Part shown: piece by piece, positions 17,313 through 29,297 of the stretch
Layout: every line of letters starts with the position of its first letter
Position numbering within the stretch: the stretch's first letter is position 1
From: JAQBQB01 sp963757185
GTDB taxonomy: Bacteria; Gemmatimonadota; Gemmatimonadetes; Gemmatimonadales; Gemmatimonadaceae
Direction of reading: 5' to 3'
Assembly (NCBI GenBank): GCA_963757185.1
Contig: CAVWQI010000009.1
Location: 1-64,000, forward strand
Length of the DNA stretch: 64,000 nt
Notes under the pieces: generated by a model
What the model was told of the DNA's origin: nothing
The model's database searches: none
Seen by the model: only the letters and a program-made list of their open reading frames with translations
Made by a program: the position numbers and the translations under genes

Positions 17313-19289
17313 TCAAGCGTGCGCGGCGAGCACCAGTGACCGAGCCCGGTTCTCCTCAACGACCCGCCGCACAAACTCGTCGAGCGGGATCGCGTTCGGC
17401 TTCTGCTCCTTGCCCGCGCCCCGCACGTTGACCGCGACCGTGCCCTGCTCCGCCTCGCGCCGTCCCACGACGAGCATGTACGGCACCTTCATCCGTGCGC
17501 CCTCGGCGACGCGGTACTTGAGCGTCTCGGCGCGCGAGTCGAGGTGCGACCGGACGCCGGCGTCGTGGAGCGCCTTCTGCACCTTGCGCGCGTACTCGGC
17601 GTATTCGTCGGTGATGGGCAGCACGCGCACCTGTTCCGGCGCGAGCCAAACCGGGAACGCGCCGGCGAAATGCTCGGTGAGGATCGCGATGAAGCGCTCG
17701 AGCGAGCCGCTCACGGCGCGGTGGATCACTACGGGGCGATGGTTGGTGTTGTCCTCGCCGACGTACTCGAGGTCGAACCGCTCCGGCGCGTTGTAGTCGA
17801 GCTGGATCGTCCCGAGCTGCCACGCGCGGCCGATCGAATCGGTGACGTCGAAGTCGATCTTCGGACCGTAAAACGCACCGTCGCCCGGCTTGAGCTCGTA
17901 CGCCATTCCCGTCGCGTCGAGCGCGGCGCGCAGCGCCGACTCGGCGCGATCCCAGAGCGCGTCGTCGCCGATGCGGACTTCGGGCCTCGTCGCGAACTTC
18001 ACCGTCGCGCTCAGGCCGAACGTCTCGTAATACGAGAGGATGAAGCGCAGCAGAAAATGGACTTCGTCCTTGATCTGCGCTTCGGTGATGAAGACGTGGC
18101 AGTCGTCCTGCTGGAACTGCCGCACGCGCGTGAGGCCCGAAAGCGCGCCGGTCACCTCGTTCCGGTGCAACACGTCGAACGTCACGTAGCGAAGCGGCAG
18201 CTCGCGATACGAGTGCTTCTTCGTGAGGTACAGCAAATAGTGCGACGGGCAGTTCATCGGCTTCAGCGAGAAGTCGTGCTCCTTCGTCTCGGAGTCGAGA
18301 ATGAGGAACATGTTCTCGCGATACTTGCCCCAGTGTCCCGAGATCTCCCACAGCCCTTTGTTATACATGAGGGGCGTCCTGATCTCGTTAAAATCGTCGC
18401 GCTGGCGCTCGCGGATGAAATCCGTGATCGCGTTGTACAACACCGTGCCGCGCTCGGTCCAGAACACGGCGCCGGGCGAGAACGGGTGCATCATGAACAG
18501 GTCGAGCTGCTTGCCGAGCACGCGATGGTCGCGCTTCTTCGCCTCTTCGATGCGGGCGAGGTGCGCGTCCAGCTCGTCCTTCTTGAAGAAGGCGGTGCCG
18601 TAAATGCGCTGCAGCATCTGGCGCTTGGAGTCGCCGCGCCAATACGCGCCGGCCGTGTGCGTCAGCTTGAAGTGTTTGACGCGCGACGTGTCGGGCACGT
18701 GCGGGCCGCGACAGAGGTCGATGAACGGACCGTCGGTGTAGGTCGAGATGACCTCGTCGTCGCTCAGCTCGGAGAGGCGCTCGAGCTTGAGCGGGTCGTC
18801 GACGAAGCGGCGCTGCGCCTCGGTGCGATTCACCTCTTCGCGGACGAACGGATATTTCTCGGCCGAGACCTTCCGCATCTCATTTTCGAACGCGGCGAGA
18901 TCCTCGGGCGTGAACGGCTGGGCGACCTCGAAGTCGTAGTAGAAGCCCTCGTCGATGGCCGGACCGAAGCCGATCTTTGCGTCGGGACGGAGGCGTCGCA
19001 CGGCCGTGGCCAGCATGTGCGCCGCGGAATGCCGGAGCACGCTCAGCGACGACGTGTCGCGGTCGGTGAGCACGCGAAACGTGCCGCCGGCGCGCAGCGG
19101 CGTGGCGAGGTCCTGAATTTGCCCGTCGACTTCCACGGCGACGGCCGCCTGCAGCAGCCGCTCGCCGATCGAGCGCACCACGTCGGCGGGAAGCGTGCCG
19201 CGCGACACGTGACGTGTCGAGCCGTCGGGGAGGGTGAGTGTGAGCGCGTCCCCATTCGAGGATGGGGACGGGGGCGTCTGATCGATCAT
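17313..19289 (-). CDS. thrS: Threonyl-tRNA synthetase
   Basis: Attaches threonine to tRNA-Thr. Domains in order: TGS (LTLPDGSTRHVSRGTLPADV), the editing SAD domain with LRHSAAHMLATAVRRL and FIDLCRGPHVPDT, the class II catalytic core (GHWGKYRENMF, KPMNCPSHYLLY with the zinc-binding Cys, FDVLHRNEVTGALSGLTRVR, DDCHVF, GDGAFYGPKIDFDV, HRAVSGSLERFIAIL) and the C-terminal anticodon-binding domain. I chose the ATG at 19287-19289 (MIDQTPPSPSS), giving 658 residues; an in-frame start 90 bp upstream would add an arginine-rich tail with no family support. It is transcribed alone and divergently from the BON gene. Confidence 0.96.
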   Translation of the reverse strand: MIDQTPPSPSSNGDALTLTLPDGSTRHVSRGTLPADVVRSIGERLLQAAVAVEVDGQIQDLATPLRAGGTFRVLTDRDTSSLSVLRHSAAHMLATAVRRLRPDAKIGFGPAIDEGFYYDFEVAQPFTPEDLAAFENEMRKVSAEKYPFVREEVNRTEAQRRFVDDPLKLERLSELSDDEVISTYTDGPFIDLCRGPHVPDTSRVKHFKLTHTAGAYWRGDSKRQMLQRIYGTAFFKKDELDAHLARIEEAKKRDHRVLGKQLDLFMMHPFSPGAVFWTERGTVLYNAITDFIRERQRDDFNEIRTPLMYNKGLWEISGHWGKYRENMFLILDSETKEHDFSLKPMNCPSHYLLYLTKKHSYRELPLRYVTFDVLHRNEVTGALSGLTRVRQFQQDDCHVFITEAQIKDEVHFLLRFILSYYETFGLSATVKFATRPEVRIGDDALWDRAESALRAALDATGMAYELKPGDGAFYGPKIDFDVTDSIGRAWQLGTIQLDYNAPERFDLEYVGEDNTNHRPVVIHRAVSGSLERFIAILTEHFAGAFPVWLAPEQVRVLPITDEYAEYARKVQKALHDAGVRSHLDSRAETLKYRVAEGARMKVPYMLVVGRREAEQGTVAVNVRGAGKEQKPNAIPLDEFVRRVVEENRARSLVLAAHA

Positions 19290-19460
19290 GAATTTCGCGT
19301 CGGAAAGTCGGTGTCCGTCACGCGCGCGGGGGTTCCGGAACGACGAGACTCGCTCGCGCCGCGGGCCTTGTTCTTGCACGCCCAGCCGCTACGCCCCTCG
19401 CGCTTTCCAACAGCGTAACCTATCGTTGTAGAACAACCTCCGCCACAGGGCTCGCGCGCC

Positions 19461-20072
19461 ATGTCACCATTTCGCTATCGCGACGACGACGACTCGAAGT
19501 CCGGCATTATTCTCGGCGCTGTCGTAGGCGCGCTCGCGGGATTCGCCGCCGGAATGTTCCTGGCTCAGAGCGTCGGGAAGCACGACCAAGCCGAAATCGA
19601 GGGTGAGCACGCGGACGAGGAGCGGCACGAGCATCTTCGCGGCGCGCACACCACAGCCGTGGCGGACGAGCTGGACGAGGACTACGAGGACGCCGCCGAG
19701 TTCGAAGAATCGGCATACGCCGACGACGACTACGGCGACAGCGCCGACGTGACGCTCGAAGAGCGTGTGCTCGAGGCCTTCCGCAACGACCCGATCCTGT
19801 CGACACGAGCCGTGGACATCGGTTCGCTGCGCATCGGCGTGATCGAGCTGGCCGGCGTCGTCGACACGGCGCAGGAGGCCCAGCACGCCGTTACGATCGC
19901 GCGCGGCGTCCCAGGCGTCACCACGGTGGTGAATCGCATCGTGACCGGCATCCACGAGCCGCGCTATACCGAGTCGTCGCAGAACCGCCATCGGAGCACG
20001 TCGGCGCGCGACGTCGAGCGGACCGTGAGCGAGCCGCCGGTGCGGGCCGACGAGCCGCCGCCCGCCCCGTAA
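19461..20072 (+). CDS. BON-domain protein with N-terminal membrane helix
   Basis: A 203-residue protein. Residues 15-35 (GIILGAVVGALAGFAAGMFL) are a glycine-zipper-type transmembrane helix like YtxH proteins. An acidic, probably unstructured linker follows (residues 45-95, rich in Asp/Glu/Ala). A BON domain covers about 98-160, with LEERVLEAFRNDPILSTRAV and VVDTAQEAQHAVTIARGVPG before VTTVVNRI. The C-terminus is a disordered Pro/Arg tail. BON domains bind phospholipid membranes and often occur in stress or envelope proteins. No partner gene is adjacent. Confidence 0.8.
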   Translation: MSPFRYRDDDDSKSGIILGAVVGALAGFAAGMFLAQSVGKHDQAEIEGEHADEERHEHLRGAHTTAVADELDEDYEDAAEFEESAYADDDYGDSADVTLEERVLEAFRNDPILSTRAVDIGSLRIGVIELAGVVDTAQEAQHAVTIARGVPGVTTVVNRIVTGIHEPRYTESSQNRHRSTSARDVERTVSEPPVRADEPPPAP

Positions 20073-20105
20073 TCCCGAGTCGGTCAGGCCCTCCTGGCAG
20101 GATCC

Positions 20106-20134
20106 TCGGCTAACGGCGGCAAGCCGTTAGCCGA
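20106..20134 (+). terminator. Hairpin terminator after the BON gene
   Basis: TCGGCTAACGG (20106-20116) pairs perfectly with CCGTTAGCCGA (20124-20134) over a 7-nt loop. A TATTTTT run begins 7 nt later. It ends 20 nt before the valS start, so it may also affect valS expression. Confidence 0.65.
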
Positions 20135-20154
20135 ACGCTGTATTTTTCAGGACT

Positions 20155-22950
<2,796 letters not shown>

Positions 22951-22963
<13 letters not shown>

Positions 22964-24249
22964 TCGCCGTCGCCGCCGGCTGGTTCGTGGTGGCGTGCGC
23001 GTCGGCCGGCCAGCCGCCGGGCGGCCCGGAAGATCACGACCCGCCCGTGATTCTCTCGGTCAAGCCCGACTCGGGCCAGCTCAACGTCAGGCCGGGACAA
23101 ATCGACTTTCAGTTCGACGAGGTGGTCGCGCAGGCAGCGTTGGGCGCGACCGACTTGTCGAAGCTGTTTCTCGTCTCGCCGCGCAACGGCGATCCCGACG
23201 TGTCGTGGCATCGCAAGCGCATCACCATCAAACTGCACGGGCAGTTTCGGACGAACACCGCGTACGTCGTGACGATGTTCCCCGGCCTCGCCGACCTGCG
23301 CGGCAACGTGCGCAAGGAAGGCGCGACGATCATCTTCTCCACCGGTCCGACGATTCCGCGATTCGGCATCACGGGTGTCATATTCGATTGGGCGGCGCAG
23401 CACACTGTGCCCAGCGCGTACATCGAGGCGATGTTGCGGTCCGACACCACGTTCAAGTTCGTCGGCGTGAGCGACACCACCGGACATTTCGAGATCGGGC
23501 CGTTGGACACAGGCACATATCTCGTTCGCGGGCTGATCGACCAGAATTCGAACCATCAAGTCGATCGAAACGAGAAGTGGGATACGACCGTCGCGCACGT
23601 GACCGACGTGCGTCCGGCCGTCGAGCTCGACGCGATCGAGCGCGATTCGACGCCGCCGTTGCTCACCAACGTGAACGTCGACGACAGCGTCACGCTCCAC
23701 GTCGCGTTCGACAAATACATCGACCCGGCGCTGCCGTTGCAGCCGGCGCTCATCGAAGTGCGCGGCGCCGATTCGAGCCGACTCCAGGTCGACCGCGTGC
23801 AGTGGGCGGCCGGGGTCGACGCCGCCAAGCGCCTCACCGACTCCACCCACCGGGCGGACTCGTTGCGAAGGGTGGATTCATTGGCGCGCGCGAGAGACAC
23901 GAGCCGCGGCCGCGGTGGGCAGCCCCCGCCCGCGGCTGCGCCGCCTCGACCTCCTGCCGGCATCGGTGTGCCGGGCGCACGGCCGCCGCCGCCGCCGGCC
24001 AAGCCAAAGGTGCTACCACCGGACAAGGCCATCGTCGTAACGCTCTCTCCGACTACGCCGCTCGTGCCGGGGAGATCGTACCGGATCACCACGCGCGGAT
24101 TTCGAAACCTCGTCGGCCACGCGGCCGAGCAAACGCGTCCCTTCCAGGTGCCTCTGCCCAAGCCGCCGCCGAAAGACACGACGCGCGCGCGGTCGGACTC
24201 GACCCGCCCTCCCGCTGGCCGCCCGCCCCCATCCAAGCCACCGCACTGA
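22951..24249 (+). CDS. Ig-like-domain lipoprotein
   Basis: A 432-residue exported protein. The GTG at 22951 overlaps the valS end by 13 bp and gives a signal peptide with lipobox WFVVACAS, so the mature N-terminal Cys would be lipidated. Residues about 35-135 form a bacterial Ig-like domain (DHDPPVILSVKPDSGQLNVR and FDEVVAQAALGATDLSKLFL), followed by a carboxypeptidase-regulatory-like beta segment (HFEIGPLDTGTYLVRGLIDQ, NHQVDRNEKWDTTVA). A long Pro-rich linker occurs at about 325-355 and again at the C-terminus. It is probably anchored in the outer membrane and structural in role; no enzymatic motif is visible. Confidence 0.75.
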
Positions 24250-24263
24250 GCACGCCGCCGCCA

Positions 24264-25628
24264 ATGACGGACGCACGACGAGGTCTCCCGAGTGTCACCT
24301 CGCTCCTCGAGGGCGAGGGAATTCAAGCGCTGCTCGAGCACGTTCCGCGCGGCGTGGTGGTCGACGCGATTCGGCGGACCATCGCGTCGGTCCGGTCGTC
24401 GCACGCCGAGGCGCCGGCCGACGCGGAGGGCTGGACCGCGGCCGTGGCCAACGCCGTGGACGACGCCACGCGCCGCTCGTTGCGGCGGGTGATCAACGCG
24501 ACGGGCGTCGTGCTGCACACGAACCTCGGCCGAGCGCCGCTCGCCGCCGTGGCGCTGGACGCGATCGACCGCGTGGCGCGAGGATTCTCGAATCTCGAAT
24601 ACGACGTAGCGGGCGGCCAGCGCGGGTCGCGCTACTCGCACTGCGCGTCGCTGCTCCGCGAGCTCACCGGGGCCGAGGACGCGCTGGTCGTCAACAACTG
24701 CGCGGCGGCCCTGGTGCTCGCGCTCAACACGCTGGCGGACGGCCGCACGGCGATCGTGTCGCGCGGCGAATTGATCGAGATCGGGGGAAGCTTCCGCATT
24801 CCCGAGATTATGGAACGGAGTGGGGCCAGACTCGTCGAAGTCGGAACGACGAATCGCACGCACCTGGCCGACTATCGACGCGCGCTGGAAGCAGACGGCG
24901 CGATCATCCTGAAGGTCCACCGCAGCAACTTCGAGCAGTCCGGTTTCGTTTCTGACGTTTCGGCCAACCAGCTCGCGGCGCTCGGCGCCGAGCATGGCGT
25001 GCCGGTGTTGTACGATCTCGGAAGCGGTCTCCTGACGTCGCTCGAGGCGTATGGGTTGGTCGGCGAACCGACGGCTCGCGACGCGATGAAGAGCGGTGCG
25101 TCGATCGTGACGATGAGCGGCGACAAGTTGCTTGGCGGACCGCAAGCCGGCCTCGTCCTCGGCACGCGGCGCATCATCGACAGGATTCGGTCGAATCCGC
25201 TCACTCGGTCGTACCGCGTGGACAAGCTCACGCTCGCCGCGCTCGAGGCGACGCTGGCGCTCTACCGCGAACCGGCGCGCGCGATTCGGGAGATTCCAGC
25301 GTTGGCGCAGTTGACGGCGGATGTCGCGACGCTCAATCAGCGCGCGGGTCGGCTCGCCGCCGCCATCGGGGATCCGCGCGTGAGCGTGGTCGAGACGGTG
25401 TCGAGCGTCGGCGGTGGAGCGTTCCCCACGGCCACGATCCTGTCGGCCGCGCTGCGGGTGAACGCGCCGGCCGAAAAGGTCGAGCGACGTTTGCGCGGGC
25501 GCGACCCGGCGATCGTCGCGCGCATCTCCGAGGGGATGGTGATGCTCGACCTGCGAACCGTGTTCGTGACCGACGAAGAGGAGTTGGTGCGCGCGGTTCG
25601 CGCCGCGCTCGAGGCGGCTTCCACGTGA
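24264..25628 (+). CDS. selA: L-seryl-tRNA(Sec) selenium transferase
   Basis: PLP enzyme that converts seryl-tRNA(Sec) to selenocysteinyl-tRNA using selenophosphate. LRRVINATGVVLHTNLGRAP, GFSNLEYDVAGGQRGSRYSH, DALVVNNCAAALVLALNTLA and VTMSGDKLLGGPQAGLVLG (PLP-binding Lys) are all diagnostic. Length is 454 residues, as expected. ATG 24264 follows the lipoprotein stop by 14 bp. The stop overlaps the next gene as GTGA. selB, selD and tRNA-Sec are not in this window, so selenoprotein synthesis cannot be concluded from here alone. Confidence 0.93.
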   Translation: MTDARRGLPSVTSLLEGEGIQALLEHVPRGVVVDAIRRTIASVRSSHAEAPADAEGWTAAVANAVDDATRRSLRRVINATGVVLHTNLGRAPLAAVALDAIDRVARGFSNLEYDVAGGQRGSRYSHCASLLRELTGAEDALVVNNCAAALVLALNTLADGRTAIVSRGELIEIGGSFRIPEIMERSGARLVEVGTTNRTHLADYRRALEADGAIILKVHRSNFEQSGFVSDVSANQLAALGAEHGVPVLYDLGSGLLTSLEAYGLVGEPTARDAMKSGASIVTMSGDKLLGGPQAGLVLGTRRIIDRIRSNPLTRSYRVDKLTLAALEATLALYREPARAIREIPALAQLTADVATLNQRAGRLAAAIGDPRVSVVETVSSVGGGAFPTATILSAALRVNAPAEKVERRLRGRDPAIVARISEGMVMLDLRTVFVTDEEELVRAVRAALEAAST

Positions 25629-26200
25629 GCGGCGGGTCCGTCGGCGCGTTCCTCGACCGTGACGGCACGATCATCCACGACGCCAACTACATCCGCGATC
25701 CGGACGACGTCGCGCTGCTCCCTGGCGCCGCCGCGGCGATCGCCAGGCTGAATCGCTCCGGCGTGATCGTCGTCGTCGTGACCAACCAGTCGGGAATCGC
25801 GCGCGGGTGGCTCTCGACCGACGACTACGACGCGGTGCGCCGGCGGATCGACGATCTTCTCGCACGCGAGGGCGCCCGGATCGACGCGACGTACGTCTGC
25901 CCGCACTTTCCGGAAATCACCGGTCCTTGCGACTGCCGAAAGCCCGCGTTGAAACTGTTTCGCGACGCGATCGCGGACCTCGGCATCGACCCGAAGGCAT
26001 CGGTGTTCATCGGCGACCGCTGGCGCGACGTCGCGCCGGCCGCGGCGCTCGGCGGCCGTCCGATCTTCCTCGATGTGGCGTCCTCACCACCCGCGGATCG
26101 CGAACGAATTCGCGCCGAAGGTCTGGAGGTCGCGCACTCACTCGGCGCGGCGGTGGACCGTTTCCTCGACGCGCTTCCCGCGCCGTCGGGCGGGCAATAG
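25625..26200 (+). CDS. gmhB: D-glycero-beta-D-manno-heptose 1,7-bisphosphate 7-phosphatase-like HAD hydrolase
   Basis: HAD phosphatase of 191 residues. AFLDRDGTIIHDANYIRDPD contains DxDGT, VVVVTNQSGIARG carries the second motif Thr, and VCPHFPEITGPCDCRKPALK has the Cys/His zinc cluster and Lys of GmhB. ASVFIGDRWRDVAPAAALG provides the last Asp motif. In diderms the enzyme acts in ADP-heptose synthesis for lipopolysaccharide core. GTG start in a 4-bp overlap with selA. A different sugar phosphate substrate is possible. Confidence 0.85.
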   Translation: MSGGSVGAFLDRDGTIIHDANYIRDPDDVALLPGAAAAIARLNRSGVIVVVVTNQSGIARGWLSTDDYDAVRRRIDDLLAREGARIDATYVCPHFPEITGPCDCRKPALKLFRDAIADLGIDPKASVFIGDRWRDVAPAAALGGRPIFLDVASSPPADRERIRAEGLEVAHSLGAAVDRFLDALPAPSGGQ

Positions 26201-26210
26201 AATCCGCGCG

Positions 26211-26909
26211 ATGACTTCGCGCATCGCGGTGCTCGCGTCGGGCGGCGGCTCGAACCTCCAGGCCATCCTCGACCATTTCGATGCGCTCGGAGACCGGCGC
26301 GGAGGAAGCGTCGTCGTCGTCGGGACCGATCGATCGACGGCGGGCGCGCTGGAGCGCGCCGAACGCCGCGGCATTCCATCGATGGTGCTGTCACCCGAGA
26401 CGCGAGGCGGCGCGCAGTCGATGGACCGTCTCGTCGACGAACACGACGTGGACCTGATCGCGCTCGCCGGCTACGTGAAGATGATTCCCCCGCATATCGT
26501 GTCGCGGTTCGAGGGGCGCATGGTGAACGTCCACCCCGCCCTGCTTCCGGCTTTCGGCGGACGCGGGATGTACGGGAACCGCGTGCACCACGCCGTGATC
26601 GAATCGGGCGCGCGGGTCAGCGGCGTGACCGTTCACTTCGTCGATGCTCAGTACGACCACGGCACGATCATCGCTCAATGGCCGGTGCCCGTGTTCGCGA
26701 GCGACGACGCGGGAACGCTCGCCGCTCGCGTGCTGCGCGTCGAGCATATTCTCTATCCGCGCGTGGTCGACGCAGTCGCCCGCGGGCGCTTTTCGCTCGC
26801 GTCGGGCGCGCCGTCGACCATCTCGTCCGATACAAAACCCGCGTTCACACTCCTTCCGCACGAGGATTCCCGACTTGCCGAGAACATCGAGCTCGCGCTG
26901 GCTCGCTGA
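26211..26909 (+). CDS. purN: Phosphoribosylglycinamide formyltransferase
   Basis: Third step of purine synthesis, transferring formyl from 10-formyl-THF to GAR. MTSRIAVLASGGGSNLQAIL is the glycine-rich phosphate loop; DLIALAGYVKMIPPHIVSRF, MVNVHPALLPAFGGRGMYGN (catalytic Asn/His region) and GVTVHFVDAQYDHGTIIAQ (catalytic Asp) are present. The length is 232 residues, slightly longer than usual because of a C-terminal extension after VDAVARGRFS. ATG 26211 is 10 bp after gmhB. purH lies 2.4 kb downstream on the same strand. Confidence 0.93.
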   Translation: MTSRIAVLASGGGSNLQAILDHFDALGDRRGGSVVVVGTDRSTAGALERAERRGIPSMVLSPETRGGAQSMDRLVDEHDVDLIALAGYVKMIPPHIVSRFEGRMVNVHPALLPAFGGRGMYGNRVHHAVIESGARVSGVTVHFVDAQYDHGTIIAQWPVPVFASDDAGTLAARVLRVEHILYPRVVDAVARGRFSLASGAPSTISSDTKPAFTLLPHEDSRLAENIELALAR

Positions 26910-29048
26910 GGCGGTTGGCGCATTGTTGGCCGTCGCGGCGGGAGCGCCGTTTGTCCGCGCGCAGGACACGCTCGCGACGCCGCCGTATTCGCACGCGGTC
27001 TCCACGTGGATCGCGCTCATCGCGACGCCCGGCTACGAGCGGCTCGCGACCGACCGGATTCTGAGCGCGACGAGCGGATGGACGCGAGACGACAGCGGAA
27101 ACCTGGTCAAGCACCTGGGCAGCGGATCGCCCAAGCGCGTCGTCGCGTGCGGCATCGACGAAACGGGATACGTCGTCAGCGACGTCACGGACGACGGCTA
27201 CCTCCGCGTGCACGGGATCGGCAACGGAACGCACCCAGCGCTGTGGGATCAGTACCACGAAGGGCAGCGGGTCATCGTCATCGCCGTCGATCGCACCAAT
27301 CCGCTGCGGTCTCACAACGTGTCCGGCGTGTTCGCCGTGCGGAGCAACCACCTGTGGCGCCGGCGCACAGCTGACGACGCGCCGACGTCGATCGAGAACC
27401 TGTGGCTGGACGTGGGCGCTCGTTCGCGGGCCGAGGTCGCGAAGATGGGCATCGACCGGCTCGACCCGGTCGTGCGCGACTGGCCGGAGTGGAGCTTCAG
27501 CGACTTCGTCGCCGGTCCCGCGGCGTCGAATCGCGCGGGATGCGCCGCGGTGGTGGCCGCCGCGGCGCAAGAGGCGGAGCCGAGCAGCGGCGAGACCGTG
27601 TTCATCGTCTCCGCGCAGAAGTCGTTCTCGTGGGCCGGACTCACGTCGGCGATCCGCCGCCTCGGGCGAGTGGACTCGCTGTTCGTCGTCGACGGTGAGT
27701 TGGGGAGGATGCAGTCGACGCCGCGCGAGCTGCGCGCGCCGTGGCCGCCCCTCGCCGGACTGAACGTGGGCGCCACGTTGTCGATCGGCGTGCTGGCCCG
27801 CTTCGGCGGCACGCTGACCGAGACTCTGCAGGAGTCGGACATCGCGTCGCTCTTTCGTGCTGTCGCGCGCGCGGGGGCGGTCGGGGGGGAACGGATGCGC
27901 CGCGGCCGATCGCCGTGCGACACGGTTGGGTGCCGGCGCCGCCACTCATGGTGCAGGACTCGCTTTCCCGTTACGCCGACGTGCTCGGCAAGCTCACCGA
28001 CGTGTATGCGCCGTCGGGGTTCGAGCAGCCGATGCGCGACGCGATTCAGTCGATGCTTCCCACGTGGGCCCGCCCACTGGCACGCGTCGACTCGGCGGGG
28101 AATCTCGTGCTGGCACTCGGTCCGGATCGCGACACGACGGTCATCGTCGCACACATGGACGAGATCAGCTTCGTCGTCACCGCCATCGATCGCAACGGGA
28201 TGCTCTCGCTCAAGCCGCGCGGAACGTTCTTTCCATTCTTGTGGGAGGGACAACCGGCATTGCTGCACCGGCCGACCGACCACCAGGCAGCGCGTGACGG
28301 AAAGCTCGGCTGCGAGGCGTCGCGCGCGGGGCCGATGCGCGGGATCTTCGTGCCGCGCGACAGCTCGCCGAATCGTGAGCCGGCGACGCTCACGGCGTGG
28401 TTCGCACGAGACTCGGTCGAGCTCGTGAATTCGGGCGTGCACGTCGGACTCGCGCTGACGGGATTCAAATGCTCGGCGCGCATCGGCGACGTGCGGATCA
28501 CGGGACGCTCGATCGACGACCGCGCCGGCGTGACGGCGCTGCTTCTCGCTCTCGATGACATCGATCCGGCGAAGCTGGATCACAAGGTCATTTTCATGTG
28601 GTCGGTGCGCGAAGAAGGCGGATTGGAAGGAGCGAAAGCGGCGGCCGCGATCTTCGGCCCGTCCGTGCACCGCGTGCACGCCGTGGACACGTTCGTGTCG
28701 TCGGACTCTCCGCTCGAGAGCCAGCGCTTCGCCGACGCACCGATCGGACAGGGCGCCGTCATGCGCGCGCTCGACAACTCGAGCGTGACGCCCCCCGACG
28801 AGATCGACCGCGTCATGCGCATCGCGCGCGCGAACGGCATTCCGCTACAGGTCGGCGTGACGAACGGCGGCAACGACGGCTCCGAGTTCGCTCGCGTCGG
28901 AGCGATCGACGTCGCCCTCGCTTATCCGCTCCGATACAGCCATTCGCCGGCCGAGGTATTGGATCTGCGGGACCTACGGTCCCTGACGCGGATCGTGGCG
29001 GCCGTCGCGAAGGCGCCGACCGCCGTGCCAAGCAGAACTAAACCGTAG
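26875..29048 (+). CDS. Exported double-domain M42-like aminopeptidase, one frameshift at about 27886
   Basis: TTG 26875 has GAGGA 8 bp upstream and gives a signal peptide ending near APFVRAQ. Residues about 35-330 are an M42-fold domain that has lost its metal ligands: ACGIDETGYVVS, GPAASNRAGCAAVV and IVSAQKSFSWAGLTSA replace the usual His/Asp, Asp and Glu-Glu sites. From about 27950 a complete M42 domain follows with VIVAHMDEISFVV, SIDDRAGVTALLLAL, MWSVREEGGLEGAKAAA and YSHSPAEVLDLRDL. The halves are in different frames, joined at a run of seven G (27883-27889); adding one G fuses them into about 724 residues. Alternatively the second half starts at ATG 27950 as its own gene. Confidence 0.72.
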
Positions 29049-29095
29049 TCCTTCCAGAGTCGTTCGAGCGCGGCCGGCCACTACCGTCATCGAAC

Positions 29096-29226
29096 AAAGG
29101 GGAACGCAGATGACGCAGATTGGAACAGCAATCCCGCAGATAGCAATTGGAGGTGGCCCGAGTGCCGTTCTTCTTTTTTCATCTGCGGCAATCGCTTTTC
29201 AAATCGGCGGCATCTGCGTTGAATTC
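29096..29226. repeat. Interspersed inverted repeat, copy 2 (TCTGCG family)
   Basis: Left arm 29096-29142 (AACGCAGATGACGCAGATTG then AATCCCGCAGAT) and right arm 29180-29226 (ATCTGCGGCAATCGCTTTTC then ATCTGCGTTGAATT) are imperfect reverse complements with a 37-nt centre. It shares both arms with the element at 17155-17278 but not the centre. It fills most of the 249-bp gap between the peptidase and purH. Confidence 0.85.
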
Positions 29227-29297
29227 CTGGCCGACGCCAATAGTGGGTGACTCGCCAGTTCGAGAACTATTGGTGTCCGCGCTAATTTCACACGCGT

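Noticed and set aside
17544..19418. A 624-residue plus-strand reading frame opposite thrS
   Set aside because: Shadow of thrS in high-GC DNA; composition is Arg/Val/Asp-rich with no family motif.
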